Positions 1 through 11,100 of a stretch of DNA of 64,000 nucleotides are shown here, piece after piece; the stretch's first letter is position 1; every line of letters starts with the position of its first letter. The notes beneath the pieces were generated by a model. It worked only from the letters and a program-made list of their open reading frames with translations, was not told where the DNA came from and ran no database searches. A program made the position numbers and the translations under genes. Origin of the DNA: Neoscytalidium dimidiatum (Eukaryota; Ascomycota; Dothideomycetes; Botryosphaeriales; Botryosphaeriaceae); NCBI GenBank assembly GCA_037367355.1, contig CM074701.1:2232001-2296000 (forward strand). The letters are read 5' to 3'.

Positions 1-1597
1 TCGATGGCATCCTGCGTGGCAAGCTGATGGCCAAGTCCAAGTTCCTCTCCATCGCAGAGGCTGGCTTTGGCTTCTGCTCCGTCATCTTCGGCTGGGACAT
101 GCACGACCAGACCTACTTCAAGGAGCTCAAGATTAGCAACGCCGAGAATGGCTACCGCGACGTCATCGCCGTCCCCGACCTGTCCTCGTACAGGCGCATT
201 CCGTGGGAGAACAACGTTCCCTTCTTCCTCGTCAGCTTCTTCGATCCGGATACAAGCGAGAGCGTGAGCGCGTGCCCCAGGTCGCTGCTGCGGAGGACGG
301 TCGACAAGCTCAAGGCGCAGGGCATGGGCGCAATGGCTGGAGGTAGGTCTGACGCGTACGCTTCAGAGGGCATACCATGCGCTATGAACCGCTCCGCATA
401 CGACGCGTGACGATGTGGTTGAGCTAATCATTCACGATGTTTTCTTCTACAGCGGAGTACGAGTTCTACCAATTCAAGGCCCCGACCTCTCAAGATGGCA
501 GCGAGCGGAACTCTTCGTCGACCGCCGCATTCCTCAGAGACAACCCGACTCACCAGCTGCCGGCCCTGACGGAGGGGATGTTTGGTTACAGCTTGACTCG
601 GCCCGTGCATAACCAAGAGTACTACTACGGTATTTTCGATGCCTGCGCTCAATTCAGATGTGGCATCGAGGGTTGGCACACTGAGAGTGGGCCGGGTGTT
701 TTTGAAGCCGTAAGCGCTGCGGAAATTCACACAATGTTAGGACAAAACAGGTTTCTGATAACCGTTGCTAGGCGCTCGAATTTGGTGAAATCACCGAGAT
801 GGCGGACAAGGCCGCGCTTTTCAAGTGAGCAACTGCTAGACAACTAGCTGTCCAGCAGGTGACTAACTATGTGCAGGCTCACTGTCAAGTCTCTTGGCTC
901 CAAATTTGGCATTACACCCTGCTTTATGGCGAAACCGCGCGCAGGCCTCCCTGGAAACAGCGGTCATATGCATGTCTCGCTGGTTGACAGCAGCGGCAAG
1001 AACCTGTTCTACAGGGGGTCTGAAGACCCCAACCCGCCATACCCGGACGTGCGGTACCTGTCAGATCTTGGTCGCCATTTCCTGGCAGGCTTGCTGGAGG
1101 GTCTCCCCGACATTATGCCCATCGTGGCGCCCACTATCAACAGCTACAAGCGCCTCGTTGAGAACTTCTGGGCTCCCGTGACTGTGTCCTGGGGGCTCGA
1201 GCACCGCGCAGCTTCCATCCGCCTCATTACGCCTCCCACCGCCAGCCCGAAGGCGTGCCGTTTCGAAGTCCGCGTCCCTGGCGCTGACGCGAATCCGCAT
1301 CTCGTGCTTGCAGCTATCCTGGCGCTCGGCTGGCGCGGTGTCGAGAAGAAGCTAGAACTTACTCTACCCCCGCTTGGTAAGGGCCAGGACGTTGGTGGCG
1401 CGGATGACAAGGGCCAGCGACTGGCAAAGAGCTTGAAGGAGGCAACAGCGACTATGGCGAGGCCTGACAGCGTGGCCAGAGAAGCGTTGGGCGATGAGTT
1501 CGTGGAACACTTCTGTGGCACCAGAGAGCATGAGATCAGGCTGTGGGACGAAGCTGTCACGGATTGGGAATTCAGGCGATACATTGAGACTGTCTGA
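1..1597 (+). CDS. Type I glutamine synthetase / FluG-like protein, 5'-truncated
   Basis: The gene enters the window already open (frame begins at base 3). I splice it as exons 1-342, 453-709, 772-824 and 877-1597, removing introns 343-452, 710-771 and 825-876; all junctions keep frame. The product carries the C-terminal catalytic domain of type I glutamine synthetases: an N-S-G-H-M-H-V-S-L block, the NFWAPVTVSWGLEHRAA stretch and the arginine-rich R-x-x-x-x-I-R-L segment that contact ATP and glutamate in GlnA enzymes. The family ligates ammonia or an amine to glutamate. In fungi this class includes the C-terminal half of FluG and gamma-glutamyl-amine ligases. The N-terminus, where FluG would carry an amidohydrolase domain, lies outside the window, so FluG and a stand-alone ligase cannot be separated. 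Confidence 0.85.
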
Positions 1598-3065
1598 GCA
1601 AAGCGTCGTTTCCTTGTCTATTTTACCAGCAGGACAGTTTGAAGTTCATGATATCCCCCTATCATTGACATGTTATGAGCATGGGCCCTTTTCAATAAGA
1701 AATGAGAGTCTTTATTGAATTTTTCTCGAACTCCCTCTGCAATATGCAAGACGAACACATATAATTGGCTAATGATGGACAAGCCACCAGGCAATACCGC
1801 TCAGTGTGCTTATCTGTAAAGGGTTGTGCACTGTCGCAGTGAACCCATGCTCGAGGCTCCGGCAGATCGGATTGCGTGCTCGCGTGCCAAATTACCAGGC
1901 TATATGTGCAAGCCCCCGGATTCACACCAAGCATTTCGGATGCATGCCGTTCTCCACAGCCACTTGTGCTTGGCAATTTCTTATTTCATTGATGCTCCTT
2001 ACTTCACTGTTCGTTCGTCATTCTTCCTTTCAGGCGGCACTGTAGTACCCTCTCACGACTCGGCTAACAGTGTTGTTTTAAGCCAGCATAGGCATCTCTG
2101 CACATCAGTTGCCGCAGGTAAAGAGGGGTGCTAAAACAAAAGTGCTACCAAAGCGGATAGCGGCGTTTCATGCACGTTCGTTCTTGCAAACAAGATTTTA
2201 GAGGAAGTTCAAGCGGAGTGGTGCGGTGCGACGTCGATAATGCTGCTGTCTTCTTGGATTGGATTAATATAAGACGGCGGTTACGCGTCTTGCGGGAGGA
2301 GAGCCGAACATGCAACGGCTTGGCATCGTTGCATGTGGGCTCTGTTGTAACGGAGGGCGTGGTGAAGCAGACTTCATGCATAACGGCTTGAGCGTTCTGA
2401 CTGGCTGGCAAGATAGCGAAGATGCGGTGGTTGCTCGAACGTGGCAACAAATTGCTCATTTCAAACGAATTCTGACGTCGTCCAATGGCAGGTAGATACA
2501 ATGTGCGTTGTGGAAGCGGCCCCGGATGGCGGCATGCAACGTTGCGGCACTGTTTGCAGGGCAGAGAGATCGGCAGGGAGAGCAGGGAGGTCCCCATTGC
2601 GGGAGGGAAAGCGGAGGCGACGGTTGAAGCTTCCCGCCAGCGGCTTTCGACTCAGCGGCGCGCAAGGCTGGCAGGGCTCGTCCGCGGGTGGCCGCCAGCC
2701 TGAAGCAACAGACTTCTGCGTGCAGCTTCTACTCTTCTCCCAGGCTCAAGAGGAGCACCAAGGGACAACGCCGCCGGCAGAAGGCTTTCTCGGCATGCCT
2801 CAGCTTGACATGTCTTGACATACCAAGCCTTGCCAAGGATCCGCCTGAAACACCTCGGAGCCGCGATGCCGCCAGCCAGGGAGCTCACGTCCAGAAATTC
2901 CACATTTCCACTTCCACTCGCCGCCCTCCAGCTCTCCTTCCTCCCTTTGCACACCCGTTGCGCAGATGCCGAGAGCCTCCTTGCTTCTTCACGCTGCCCA
3001 TGCGTGAAAATCTCCGCAAAATTGCCCGAAACGAACTAATCGTAATACATTAGAAAGTACATACC
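1598..3065. other. Intergenic, no gene seen
   Basis: About 1.5 kb between the end of the glutamine synthetase-like gene and the GH3 start. The small open frames here lack family resemblance or splice support. It should contain the terminator of the upstream gene and the promoter of the beta-glucosidase, with CT-rich runs near 2920-2950. Confidence 0.6.
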
Positions 3066-6000
3066 ATGCCGGACGACTACGAGCTCCGCGGCAAGTACAC
3101 GGCCGTCGACACCAACAACAACAACAACAACACCGCCTCCCACCACCGCAATGGCTCCACCACCAGCAACCTGCGCCCCTCGCTCGACGCCGCCTACCTC
3201 TCCTCTGACTCCGACCAAGACCTCGACGAATTCGACCCGTTGAACGAGCAGAGCACCCCGCTCGACACCAGCAGAGCCCGCCGCCGCCGGCAACGCACCG
3301 AGTCCACAGTCGGCGGCGGCGTTGACGCATACAGCCACAGCAAATGGCGTAACGAGCACCGCCGGCCATGGGCCCGCTTCGCCGCCGCCTGCGTACCCAC
3401 GCGCAAGCGCCTCTGGTGCTGGCTGCCGCTCCTCTTCCTCCTCGCGCTGCTCCTACTACTCGGCGCGGGCGGCCTATGGGCATGGCGGACCAGCCCGCTC
3501 GAAGGGCAGAGCCCGCCGTGGTATCCGTCGCCGCGCGGCGGGGCGGACGCGGCCTGGGCGGAGGCGTACGCGCGGGCGGCGGCGCTGGTGGGCAACATGA
3601 CGCTGGTGGAGAAGGTCAACGTGACGACGGGCGTGGGCTGGTCGATGGGCCTCTGCGTGGGCAACACGGGGCCGGTCCCGCGCCTGGGCTTCCCCAGCCT
3701 GTGCCTGCAGGACGGCCCGCTGGGCCTGCGCTTCGCCGACCACGCGACCGCCTGGCCCGCCGGCATCACCGTCGGCGCCACCTGGAGCAAGGAGCTGATG
3801 TACCTGCGCGGCCAGGCGCACGCCCGCGAGGCCAAGGGCAAGGGCGTCAACGTGCTGCTGGGCCCCGCCATGGGCCCGCTGGGCAGGCTGCCCGCCGGCG
3901 GCCGCAACTGGGAGGGCTTCGGCGCCGATCCCGTCCTGCAGGGCCTGGCCGCGGCGTGGACCATCAAGGGCATCCAGGACGAGGGCGTCATCGCGACGGC
4001 GAAGCACTACGTCGGCAACGAGCAGGAGCATTTCAGGCAGGCCTTCGAGTGGGGCATCCCGAACGCCATCTCCTCGAACATCGACGACCGTACCCTCCAC
4101 GAAATCTACGCCTGGCCGTTCGCGGATAGCGTACGCGTCGGCGTGGCGAGCATCATGTGCTCGTACAACCAGGTCAACAACTCGTACGCCTGCCAGAATA
4201 GCAAGCTGCTTAACGGTGTGCTGAAGGACGAGCTGGGTTTCCAGGGCTTCGTGCAGTCGGATTGGTTGGCGCAGAGGAGCGGCGTCGCGAGCGCGCTGGC
4301 GGGTCTGGACATGAGCATGCCGGGCGACGGGCTGAGGTGGCAGGACGGCAAGTCGCTGTGGGGTTCGGAGCTGACCAGGGCGGCGTTGAACACGTCGGTG
4401 CCCATGGAACGCCTGAACGATATGGTCACGCGTATCGTGGCCGCCTGGTACAAACTCGGCCAGGACGACCCGGAGAGGTGGCCAGAGGATGGACCGAACT
4501 TCTCGTCGTGGACGGACGAGAAGATCGGCCTGCTGCACCCGGGCAGCGACGATAGGACTACGGGCGAGGTCAATAAGTTCGTGGATGTGCAGGCTAATGG
4601 CACGCATGGGAAGCTCGCCCGCAGGATCGCGGCTGAGGGTATTGTTCTGGTGAAGAATGAGAACGACACGCTGCCCATTTCGCCTCAGGGGCACAGCATC
4701 ACGAGCGGCTTCATCTCGAACAAGGATGACTTCAAGATGCGCATTGGCATCTATGGCGAGGATGCGCGTGGCAATCCCGATGGCCCCAATGCATGTGTCG
4801 ACCGCGGCTGCAACGAAGGCACTTTGGCTTCTGGTTGGGGAAGTGGTGCCGTGGAGTTTCCCTACCTCGTCACCCCTCAGGAGGCCCTCAGACGTGAGTT
4901 CGACAGCGATATGGTCCTTCTTCACGAGTTCCCAGCGAACGAGATCCCGGAGACGAAGCAGCGCGCGCTTGAGGAACAGGACCTCTGCTTCGCGTTTGTG
5001 AACAGCGATGCTGGGGAAGGGTACATGGCCTGGGAGAGTGTCAAAGGTGACAGGAACGATCTTTACACCCAGAAGGGCGGTGACAAGCTCGTCGAGACCG
5101 TTGCAAAGCGATGCGGCCGTGGTGAAAGCCCTGTCATTGTCGTCGTGCACGCGGTTGGCCCTGTCATCCTGGAGAATTGGATCGATATCCCGAACGTCAA
5201 GTCCGTTTTGCTCGCGCACCTGCCTGGCCAGGAGAGCGGCAACGCAGTAGCAGACGTTGTCTTTGGAAAGGTAAATCCCAGCGGCCGCCTTCCGTACACC
5301 GTGGCCAAGAGTGCGGAAGACTACGGTCCGGACAGCCAGATCATGTACTATCCCAACGGCGTTGTGCCGCAGCAGAATTTCACCGAAGGGCTATACCTTG
5401 ACTACCGCTACTTCGATAAAAATGGCCTGACCCCGCGCTACGAGTTCGGGTACGGTCTCTCTTACAGCAAGTTCGAGCTCTCACAGTTAGAGATCACGGT
5501 CGATCCCACCAAGAAGACCCTCCTCCCTGCTCCGCGCCCCGACCCGAGCACCCTCCCTGCCCCTCCCGAATTCGACAACACCATCCCTCCAGCCAAGGAA
5601 GCTCTGTTCCCTGACGGCTTCCGGCGCCTGAGGAAGTACATCTACCCCTACCTCACCAGTCTCTCTGGCACAGATCCCGCCCCTTACAAGGCGTACCCGG
5701 AGGGATACAGCAACGACAAGGAGCATGCAAAGCCGTCCGAGGCCGGAGGTGGGCCTGGAGGTAACCCGGACCTATACACGTACGTCGCGAACGTATCGTT
5801 CACGGTCAGAAACCTGAGTCCAGTCAGGGGACAGGCGGTACCGCAGCTGTACGTGTCTTACCCCGAGAGCTGGACGGATCCGGACTTTCCGATGGTGTGG
5901 GGGCAAGGGTACACGAAGGACGGGGGGCCCGCGTCCGATTCCGAAAGCGACGAGGACGGGGAGCACGGGGAGAAGAAGGGCGGCGCCGATGCGCACGGCG

Positions 6001-6371
6001 AGGGCATCATCTCGGACGACGGCACGATCTCGAGCCCGTTCCTGACCATCAACACCAGCGACCCGCGCGCCAACGAGACGAAGCACGCGCCGCCGCCGCC
6101 CGGCTGGTTCGACCCGGAGATGGTGGAACAGCTGAGCGTCATCGACTTCCCCGTCAGGGTCCTGCGCGGGTTTGAGAAGGTCGAGCTCGCGCCGTTGGGC
6201 GAGGAGGGTGACGCCGTCAGGATCAGCATCGCCATCACCAGGCGCGATCTGAGCTATTGGGATGTCAGGCGCCAGAATTGGGTCATGCCGACGGTAGGCG
6301 GCCCGACGAGGGAGTTTGGGGTTTGGATCGGCTGGAGCTCGAGGGATTTGGTGTTGAGCGGGATGATTTGA
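3066..6371 (+). CDS. bglE: Membrane-anchored GH3 beta-glucosidase (bglE-like)
   Basis: A single-exon gene for 1101 residues. A cytosolic N-terminus of about 115 residues (with an Asn run at 17-22 and a basic cluster near 71-77) is followed by one hydrophobic segment at about 116-140, so this is a type II signal-anchor protein with the enzyme outside the cell or in the vacuole lumen. The GH3 N-domain has the K-H motif (AKHYVGNEQEHFR) and the nucleophile motif QSDW, giving Asp399. A GH3 C-domain follows, then a fibronectin III-like domain (PQLYVSYP near 920). The enzyme hydrolyses terminal beta-glucosides such as cellobiose. Length and topology match the Aspergillus BglE type rather than the roughly 860-residue secreted enzymes. 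Two low-complexity insertions sit in the C-terminal third: a Pro-rich one near 815-845 and an acidic Ser/Asp/Glu one near 955-1010. Confidence 0.9.
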   Translation: MPDDYELRGKYTAVDTNNNNNNTASHHRNGSTTSNLRPSLDAAYLSSDSDQDLDEFDPLNEQSTPLDTSRARRRRQRTESTVGGGVDAYSHSKWRNEHRRPWARFAAACVPTRKRLWCWLPLLFLLALLLLLGAGGLWAWRTSPLEGQSPPWYPSPRGGADAAWAEAYARAAALVGNMTLVEKVNVTTGVGWSMGLCVGNTGPVPRLGFPSLCLQDGPLGLRFADHATAWPAGITVGATWSKELMYLRGQAHAREAKGKGVNVLLGPAMGPLGRLPAGGRNWEGFGADPVLQGLAAAWTIKGIQDEGVIATAKHYVGNEQEHFRQAFEWGIPNAISSNIDDRTLHEIYAWPFADSVRVGVASIMCSYNQVNNSYACQNSKLLNGVLKDELGFQGFVQSDWLAQRSGVASALAGLDMSMPGDGLRWQDGKSLWGSELTRAALNTSVPMERLNDMVTRIVAAWYKLGQDDPERWPEDGPNFSSWTDEKIGLLHPGSDDRTTGEVNKFVDVQANGTHGKLARRIAAEGIVLVKNENDTLPISPQGHSITSGFISNKDDFKMRIGIYGEDARGNPDGPNACVDRGCNEGTLASGWGSGAVEFPYLVTPQEALRREFDSDMVLLHEFPANEIPETKQRALEEQDLCFAFVNSDAGEGYMAWESVKGDRNDLYTQKGGDKLVETVAKRCGRGESPVIVVVHAVGPVILENWIDIPNVKSVLLAHLPGQESGNAVADVVFGKVNPSGRLPYTVAKSAEDYGPDSQIMYYPNGVVPQQNFTEGLYLDYRYFDKNGLTPRYEFGYGLSYSKFELSQLEITVDPTKKTLLPAPRPDPSTLPAPPEFDNTIPPAKEALFPDGFRRLRKYIYPYLTSLSGTDPAPYKAYPEGYSNDKEHAKPSEAGGGPGGNPDLYTYVANVSFTVRNLSPVRGQAVPQLYVSYPESWTDPDFPMVWGQGYTKDGGPASDSESDEDGEHGEKKGGADAHGEGIISDDGTISSPFLTINTSDPRANETKHAPPPPGWFDPEMVEQLSVIDFPVRVLRGFEKVELAPLGEEGDAVRISIAITRRDLSYWDVRRQNWVMPTVGGPTREFGVWIGWSSRDLVLSGMI

Positions 6372-8095
6372 TGTGGAGGGGGCGGGTTTGTGGAACGGGA
6401 TTGCATGATATCGAAAAGGAGAATTGTGGTTTGGTGTCTTCTCGGATAATTTCCCCCCCTCTTGGTATAGTTTGTATATCCATTTTCCCCCCTCCGACCG
6501 GGGAGGATTTCGTACATGAATGCTTGCAGAAGGATAGAGGAAGTTGCACGGACTGGAAAGTTAAGGGAATGGACTTTTGAGGACATTGGATGTTTGCCAA
6601 GGCTTTAAAAAGAAGGCGCTCAAGGCTATGGCGTTTGGAGGCTGGGTCTACTCAGACAGAGACCGAATGGGAGTTCTACTACGATGTGTATGGTCAACAG
6701 CACTTAATTAATCTTTTCACAGCTTCTTCGGCCTTTTACTGCTTCCTCGCCGTTGTTGGTTGACTGGAATATCTCTGTGCTCAACTTGGTGGTGCCTAGA
6801 GGATATTTGGGCTGTCATCTGCATATTGCACTATAAAGATAGCTTGTACATGTGGAACTATTTTGATTGCATCTTCTTCCGATCCGCAACAAATTGTCAA
6901 TGTGACGTTTTCCCTGTGTCGAGACTCTTGCATCCAGGACATACCAAAAGCCACCCCTGAACACTATTTGTCCCAGGGCCTCTCCAAGTATAGAACTCAT
7001 TCGGGTATCAGAGAGAGCATGTTTCATGCCAAGAACCTGACGCAATTGACTAATGCCGAAAGACAATGCGGTGTTCGTGGAACTTTTGCTTCCACATCTA
7101 GGCCATGAGATGTTACTCTTCGAAAACGTTGACGAGCTTGCGAGCCCCAAGCGTCTTGTTGTTGCTGAAAGGACTGATTCGAGAAGTTTTCAGGAAATGA
7201 GTCCGCCGGGGCTATACTTTAAAGCCTTTTTATTTTTCCTGTCTCTCGGACGAGAGAGAGAGTGCGAGATCTGTGCTCGATTTTGCTCTTTTCATCTCGT
7301 AGCGGCTTGCCTGAGACGCAAGACGACGGTGATGCGGCCCGGGCAATTTCTTTGCGCGGGGTTCGCCGATGGAGGATCTGGTGAAGTGTGAAAGAAAATA
7401 AACTCTCGCCCCCTGTGCTCGTCACGAGGGGGTGGTGTTGGCCCGCAGCTAGCCTCGCTGCCTTGCGTTTCAGCTGCTGCAACCTGAGGCATCTGACAAC
7501 TCCCTCTCCTTCAGCCACGATTTTCGGGCCTTACGGTCTTCGGATTCAGCCGAGAAGACCTTGCTTTTATCATCCTAGGTTTGGGGGCTACGGGAATTCG
7601 GGTTAGCAGCTCGAAGAACTGGTGCGATGCTGACTCCGAAAGGATTGTCACTACTAGGCTATACCACGGGCAGTCGAAGCAGTTACCCAGACGTAAATGT
7701 CGTCAATGCTTTTCAAACATTAAATCTGGAGAACTATACAGCCTCTCAAGGCGCATCTCTAGTGGCTGTCGCAATAGAAAAGAAATCTCGGCAAGGTTCA
7801 TCGGCCGCTGTTTTCACATAAATATTGACGTAGTGCGTAAACGAGAAGCCAGTTGTTATTACTATTTTTTTTTCTGTTTGAACTATACAGTTTTTCCTGC
7901 CGCCCATTGGCGTATTCCCATGCATACTAGTCGTAAACTCAGATTCCAGTCTTTCATTACCTTAACCAACCGCAAATAACACTATTGCCGTTCCCCCTTG
8001 CCGCCCATGATATCACGACCATCCTCCCATTGGTATATTCAGTTTCCCCTTCACCTTTCTCGACACCCTCCAACCGTTGACCTACTCCTTCCACT
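6372..8095. other. Intergenic, no gene seen
   Basis: A 1.7 kb gap between convergent genes. The longest frames (111-132 codons) show no recognisable motif or consistent splice structure. It contains pyrimidine-rich runs and a T-tract near 7865. Confidence 0.55.
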
Positions 8096-8916
8096 CTACA
8101 GCAGAGCCGCAGCGCCACCCGCGACTGCTGCACCAAGCGCCCAAACCCCGCTCCACGAGTTCACGCTCGCCGCACCCTTAGACGCAGTCGCGCTCGCGGC
8201 CGACGAGGATGCGGTGCCGGACGCCGAGGAGGAGGAGGCAGAGCTGTCGCTCGTCTCGTTCGCATTGCCGGCATTCTGCAAGGCCTGGGTAGCAATGCCG
8301 GAGCTGTTGGTGCAGTGGCTGTTGACCTCGTCGGTCGAGAAGGGCTGGTCCGTGATCGTGATGTCGGCGCACTAAAAGGCAGAAGAGACCTCTGTCAGCC
8401 ACTCTCCGCTTTCTTCTTCTTTTTCTTCTTCCATTTTTTTTCTTTTTTCACATTTTCTGCTTGCAAGGGAGGGGTAATCGAATCAACAGGGCGCACGCAT
8501 ACCTGGTACAGTCCGCCGTCCGGATCCCCGTTCGTGACGACCTGGATGGTCGCGTTCGCGCCGGCGGTGAGGTTCAGGCTGGCGGGGATCTCGATGCCGC
8601 CCATGCAGAAGTTCTCGGGCCCGCGCTCGCGGAAGGTCGGGCGCAGGACCGTGTTGAACGCGCTGCCCGGGTCGTTGCCCACGGCGATCAGCACCTGCAC
8701 GTTCGTCTCCGTGTGGCCCATGTCCAGCTGGATGGGCCCGCCCGAGAGCGGGAAGGTCGTGCGGTTCGCCGAGACGCTGTCGAAGCCGCCGCACGGGAAG
8801 GTGCCCGCCGTGTCGTCGTTGAAGCCGCGCGCGGCGGGGAAGTTGAGCGTGAAGTGCGCGGTGGTGAGGGGCAGGAGCGCGGCCAGGAGGCCGGTGGAGA
8901 GGAGGGCTGCGGCCAT
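8096..8916 (-). CDS. BIM1/X325-like copper-binding GPI-anchored protein
   Basis: Exons 8916-8503 and 8371-8096 (intron 8502-8372) give 229 residues. A signal peptide of about 20 residues ends in TTA, so cleavage would leave His21 as the new N-terminus, as in LPMO-like copper proteins. Further metal-ligand candidates are His68 (in MGHTE) and an Asp at 141 or 146 (CADITITD). The C-terminal part is a Ser/Ala/Thr-rich stalk ending in a short hydrophobic tail, consistent with a GPI anchor. The family (Cryptococcus Bim1; X325) looks like lytic polysaccharide monooxygenases but lacks that activity and helps copper import. The ATG at 8916 is chosen because it puts the hydrophobic core at the N-terminus. 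A Ctr transporter and a metalloreductase lie next to it, supporting a copper role. Function here is inferred from family and context. Confidence 0.82.
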
Positions 8917-9806
8917 TTTTTTTTTTCCCTTGGAAGGTTGCCGTGTTAGGAGCCGTTCACAGCTGTTACAAGTGCAGTTGTGCGTGGTAGGCGGGAGGCA
9001 ATGGCAAGTGTTGGACGAGAGGGCAAGTATAAACAACGAGGAGCTTGGGCCACCGGGGCAGAGAGGGATTCGTGCGGGGCGAACAGCAAAGGCGATGCTG
9101 CGAAGGCAATTGGAATGGGTCAGAGAGCTTGAATCCGGAAGTCTATCGGCTGCCCGGGCTTTAAAGGATGTGGGAGTCAGCTAGCTGTGTGTCCCAGCGC
9201 AGCTCGCGTCCGCGAGTCGTCTCCCGCCACACGGCAACTCGGCGGCGCTTGCAGCTGAGGATGGGCGCGCGAGGAGGTAGCGAACCGCGCGCTCTGCATC
9301 AGCGGTGCAGGCGAAGCGCCACCGAGTTCCGTATGTACCGTAGTGCGACGAGGTTCGCGAGTGGGCGGACGGGGCTGGCAGCTGGATGAGCGGGATGGTC
9401 GAAGGTTTGGCCAAGAATGCTGGGTAGGCTGCGGGCAATTGAGCAGATTATCGGCAACGCTAGCCGGGGTTGGCTTGGATCGGCTTCGAGCTGCAGGTCA
9501 GCCGCAGGGGCCAGGGCTCCAGGCGGAGGAAGCATGAGCTTGTTTGACGGCTGATTGTGGAGACTCCGGCAGATCCAGGCCCAGACTTCACTCTGCTATT
9601 TTTCATCGAGAACCGGTCAGTCAGGACACCGAGGTGCGCGGTTCCGCTGATGTTCGGAGATATCATTCATTACGGAGATTAAAAGCTAATAATGTGTTTC
9701 GTGACGGGTCTGTGAGAGAGGGGTTGCGCGCGAGCCCCTCGTGAAGCCTGACTCTGATGTGCTGCCACGCCGAAGAAAACACCTTCCCGAAAAGCATCCC
9801 TTCCCC
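8917..9806. other. Promoter region of the BIM1-like gene
   Basis: An 890 bp gap without a convincing gene. It should hold the BIM1-like promoter and the 3' end of the Ctr gene. On the minus strand there is TTTGCTGTTC at 9090-9081, which resembles the GCTG/TTTGCTC-type copper-sensor sites of fungal Mac1/Cuf1 proteins but does not fully match either consensus as I know it. Confidence 0.4.
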
Positions 9807-10436
9807 CTAGTGATCCGCCGACTTCGCGAAACGGCCGAATGCCACCTCGCCGATAAAGGTGCCGCCAAGGACGGACAGCACGTACCCAACGTTCATGGTC
9901 ATGACAGCGAGCATCCTATCGCGGTGATAGTCAGCATTCCGAAGCTCCTCCAAAAGCAGACGGCGATAGGGACGCTAGGAAACTTACAGCATGTAACCCA
10001 CGCCGACGACAACGGTAGTCATCGCTGCTCGCGGTAGGTCGACTCCGAAGCGCCACGGCTGAGCCCCACCCACTTGCCGGTGTGCGATGGTAACGCGCTC
10101 CTCGACGCCGTTCGCGGTCAGCACTCCCGTCCGTGACGCCTCGTCGCGCTCGATGCGCTCCGCTGCCGGCTGCTTGTCCGCCACCACGATGTAGCGTCGC
10201 TGCAGCGCCTGTGCCATCCAGCGGTCCTCGAGGACTTGCTTTGCTGCGAAGAGGCTGCGGAAGACGATGGCGAGGATGATGAGGAAGATGCAGATGCCGG
10301 CGTATTGCCCCACTGTTGACGGAGAAAAAGAAGCCGTGTAGATGGGTGCGTCGGCGGTGTTGCTGAAGAGCATGGTCATCATGCTCGATGAGCTGTCGCT
10401 CATGCTCATGGTCTCGTCTCCGTGGCGTCTCTCCAT
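9807..10436 (-). CDS. Ctr-family high-affinity copper transporter
   Basis: Exons 10436-9988 and 9915-9807 (intron 9987-9916) give 185 residues. The N-terminus is Met-rich (METMSMSD-like spacing, then MMTM), as in Ctr ectodomains that collect Cu(I). A first membrane helix is seen near residues 42-62, then a cytosolic loop with basic and acidic residues, then two closely spaced helices. The second helix carries the Mx3M pair (MLAVM) that lines the Ctr pore. The third carries a G-x-x-x-G pattern (GTFIG) used for trimer packing. The short second exon supplies these signature residues, which supports the splice. Ctr proteins import Cu(I) as homotrimers at the plasma membrane or release it from the vacuole. 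It diverges from the metalloreductase gene and is co-oriented with the BIM1-like gene. Confidence 0.88.
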
Positions 10437-11100
10437 GTCTGGCGATGTACGTTTTCGAGGTTTTTCGTGGCTTTCGTGAAAAGGTGTAAGTTCAGTACTT
10501 CTCGGTGAAGGGCGGTCTGAAGAGGCAATAGAATCCGGGGAGGCGTGTGTTCTTGTATCGACGACGCGGTCGGGATGGTTCCACAGGGCGGGAGTAAGGT
10601 TGCGCACGTATGATCCTATTTCGCGGCGCCGAGGAGGAGTGGATTTTGAGTTGAGCGCAATTGAGAACAGATATGAAGCCGCACAAGTCGCACGACGGCA
10701 ATGCGCACGAGCCGGCAGAAAAGAAGAGAGCGCGACGGCGGGCTTGAAGGCTTGCCCGCCGTGCGTCTGCGCCCGAAACGGGAAAGCAGCGCGCAGAGAG
10801 AGTTTGAGAAGGTTTCTGGGCTTGGGATTGGCTGAAACAGCCAAGGGCTGGACCGCCCCTCGACGCCACTGTGCTGGGGCCCGTACGCCCTACGCCTGCC
10901 CGCAGACAAGCTCTCGGCCGTCCAAATGCTGATATTATCGGAGTCTCGGCCCATGCGGCGAGCTCGCACTCCAAGCTTGCGAACGTCACTTCCACACACA
11001 ACCGCCAACACACCGCGTCCCACGGGGAGCATGTGTCTGTCTCACTAGCCCGCAAATACCCTCGACACCATCACCAGCAGGCCTGGTCTCTTCTGCCAGT
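10437..11100. promoter_or_regulatory. Shared divergent promoter of Ctr and metalloreductase
   Basis: 664 bp separate the start codons of two divergent metal-uptake genes, so both promoters must lie here. I see no perfect copper-sensor consensus. The nearest is CAAATGCTGA at 10923-10932, next to a GATA-type core (CGATAA on the minus strand, about 10934-10939). Regulation by a Mac1/Cuf1-like copper sensor is an expectation from the gene content, not something the sequence proves. Confidence 0.4.

Noticed and set aside
3474..5219. A 581-codon open frame on the minus strand across the GH3 gene
   Set aside because: It is an antisense shadow of a GC-rich gene, with Arg/Ala/Gly/His bias and no motifs.
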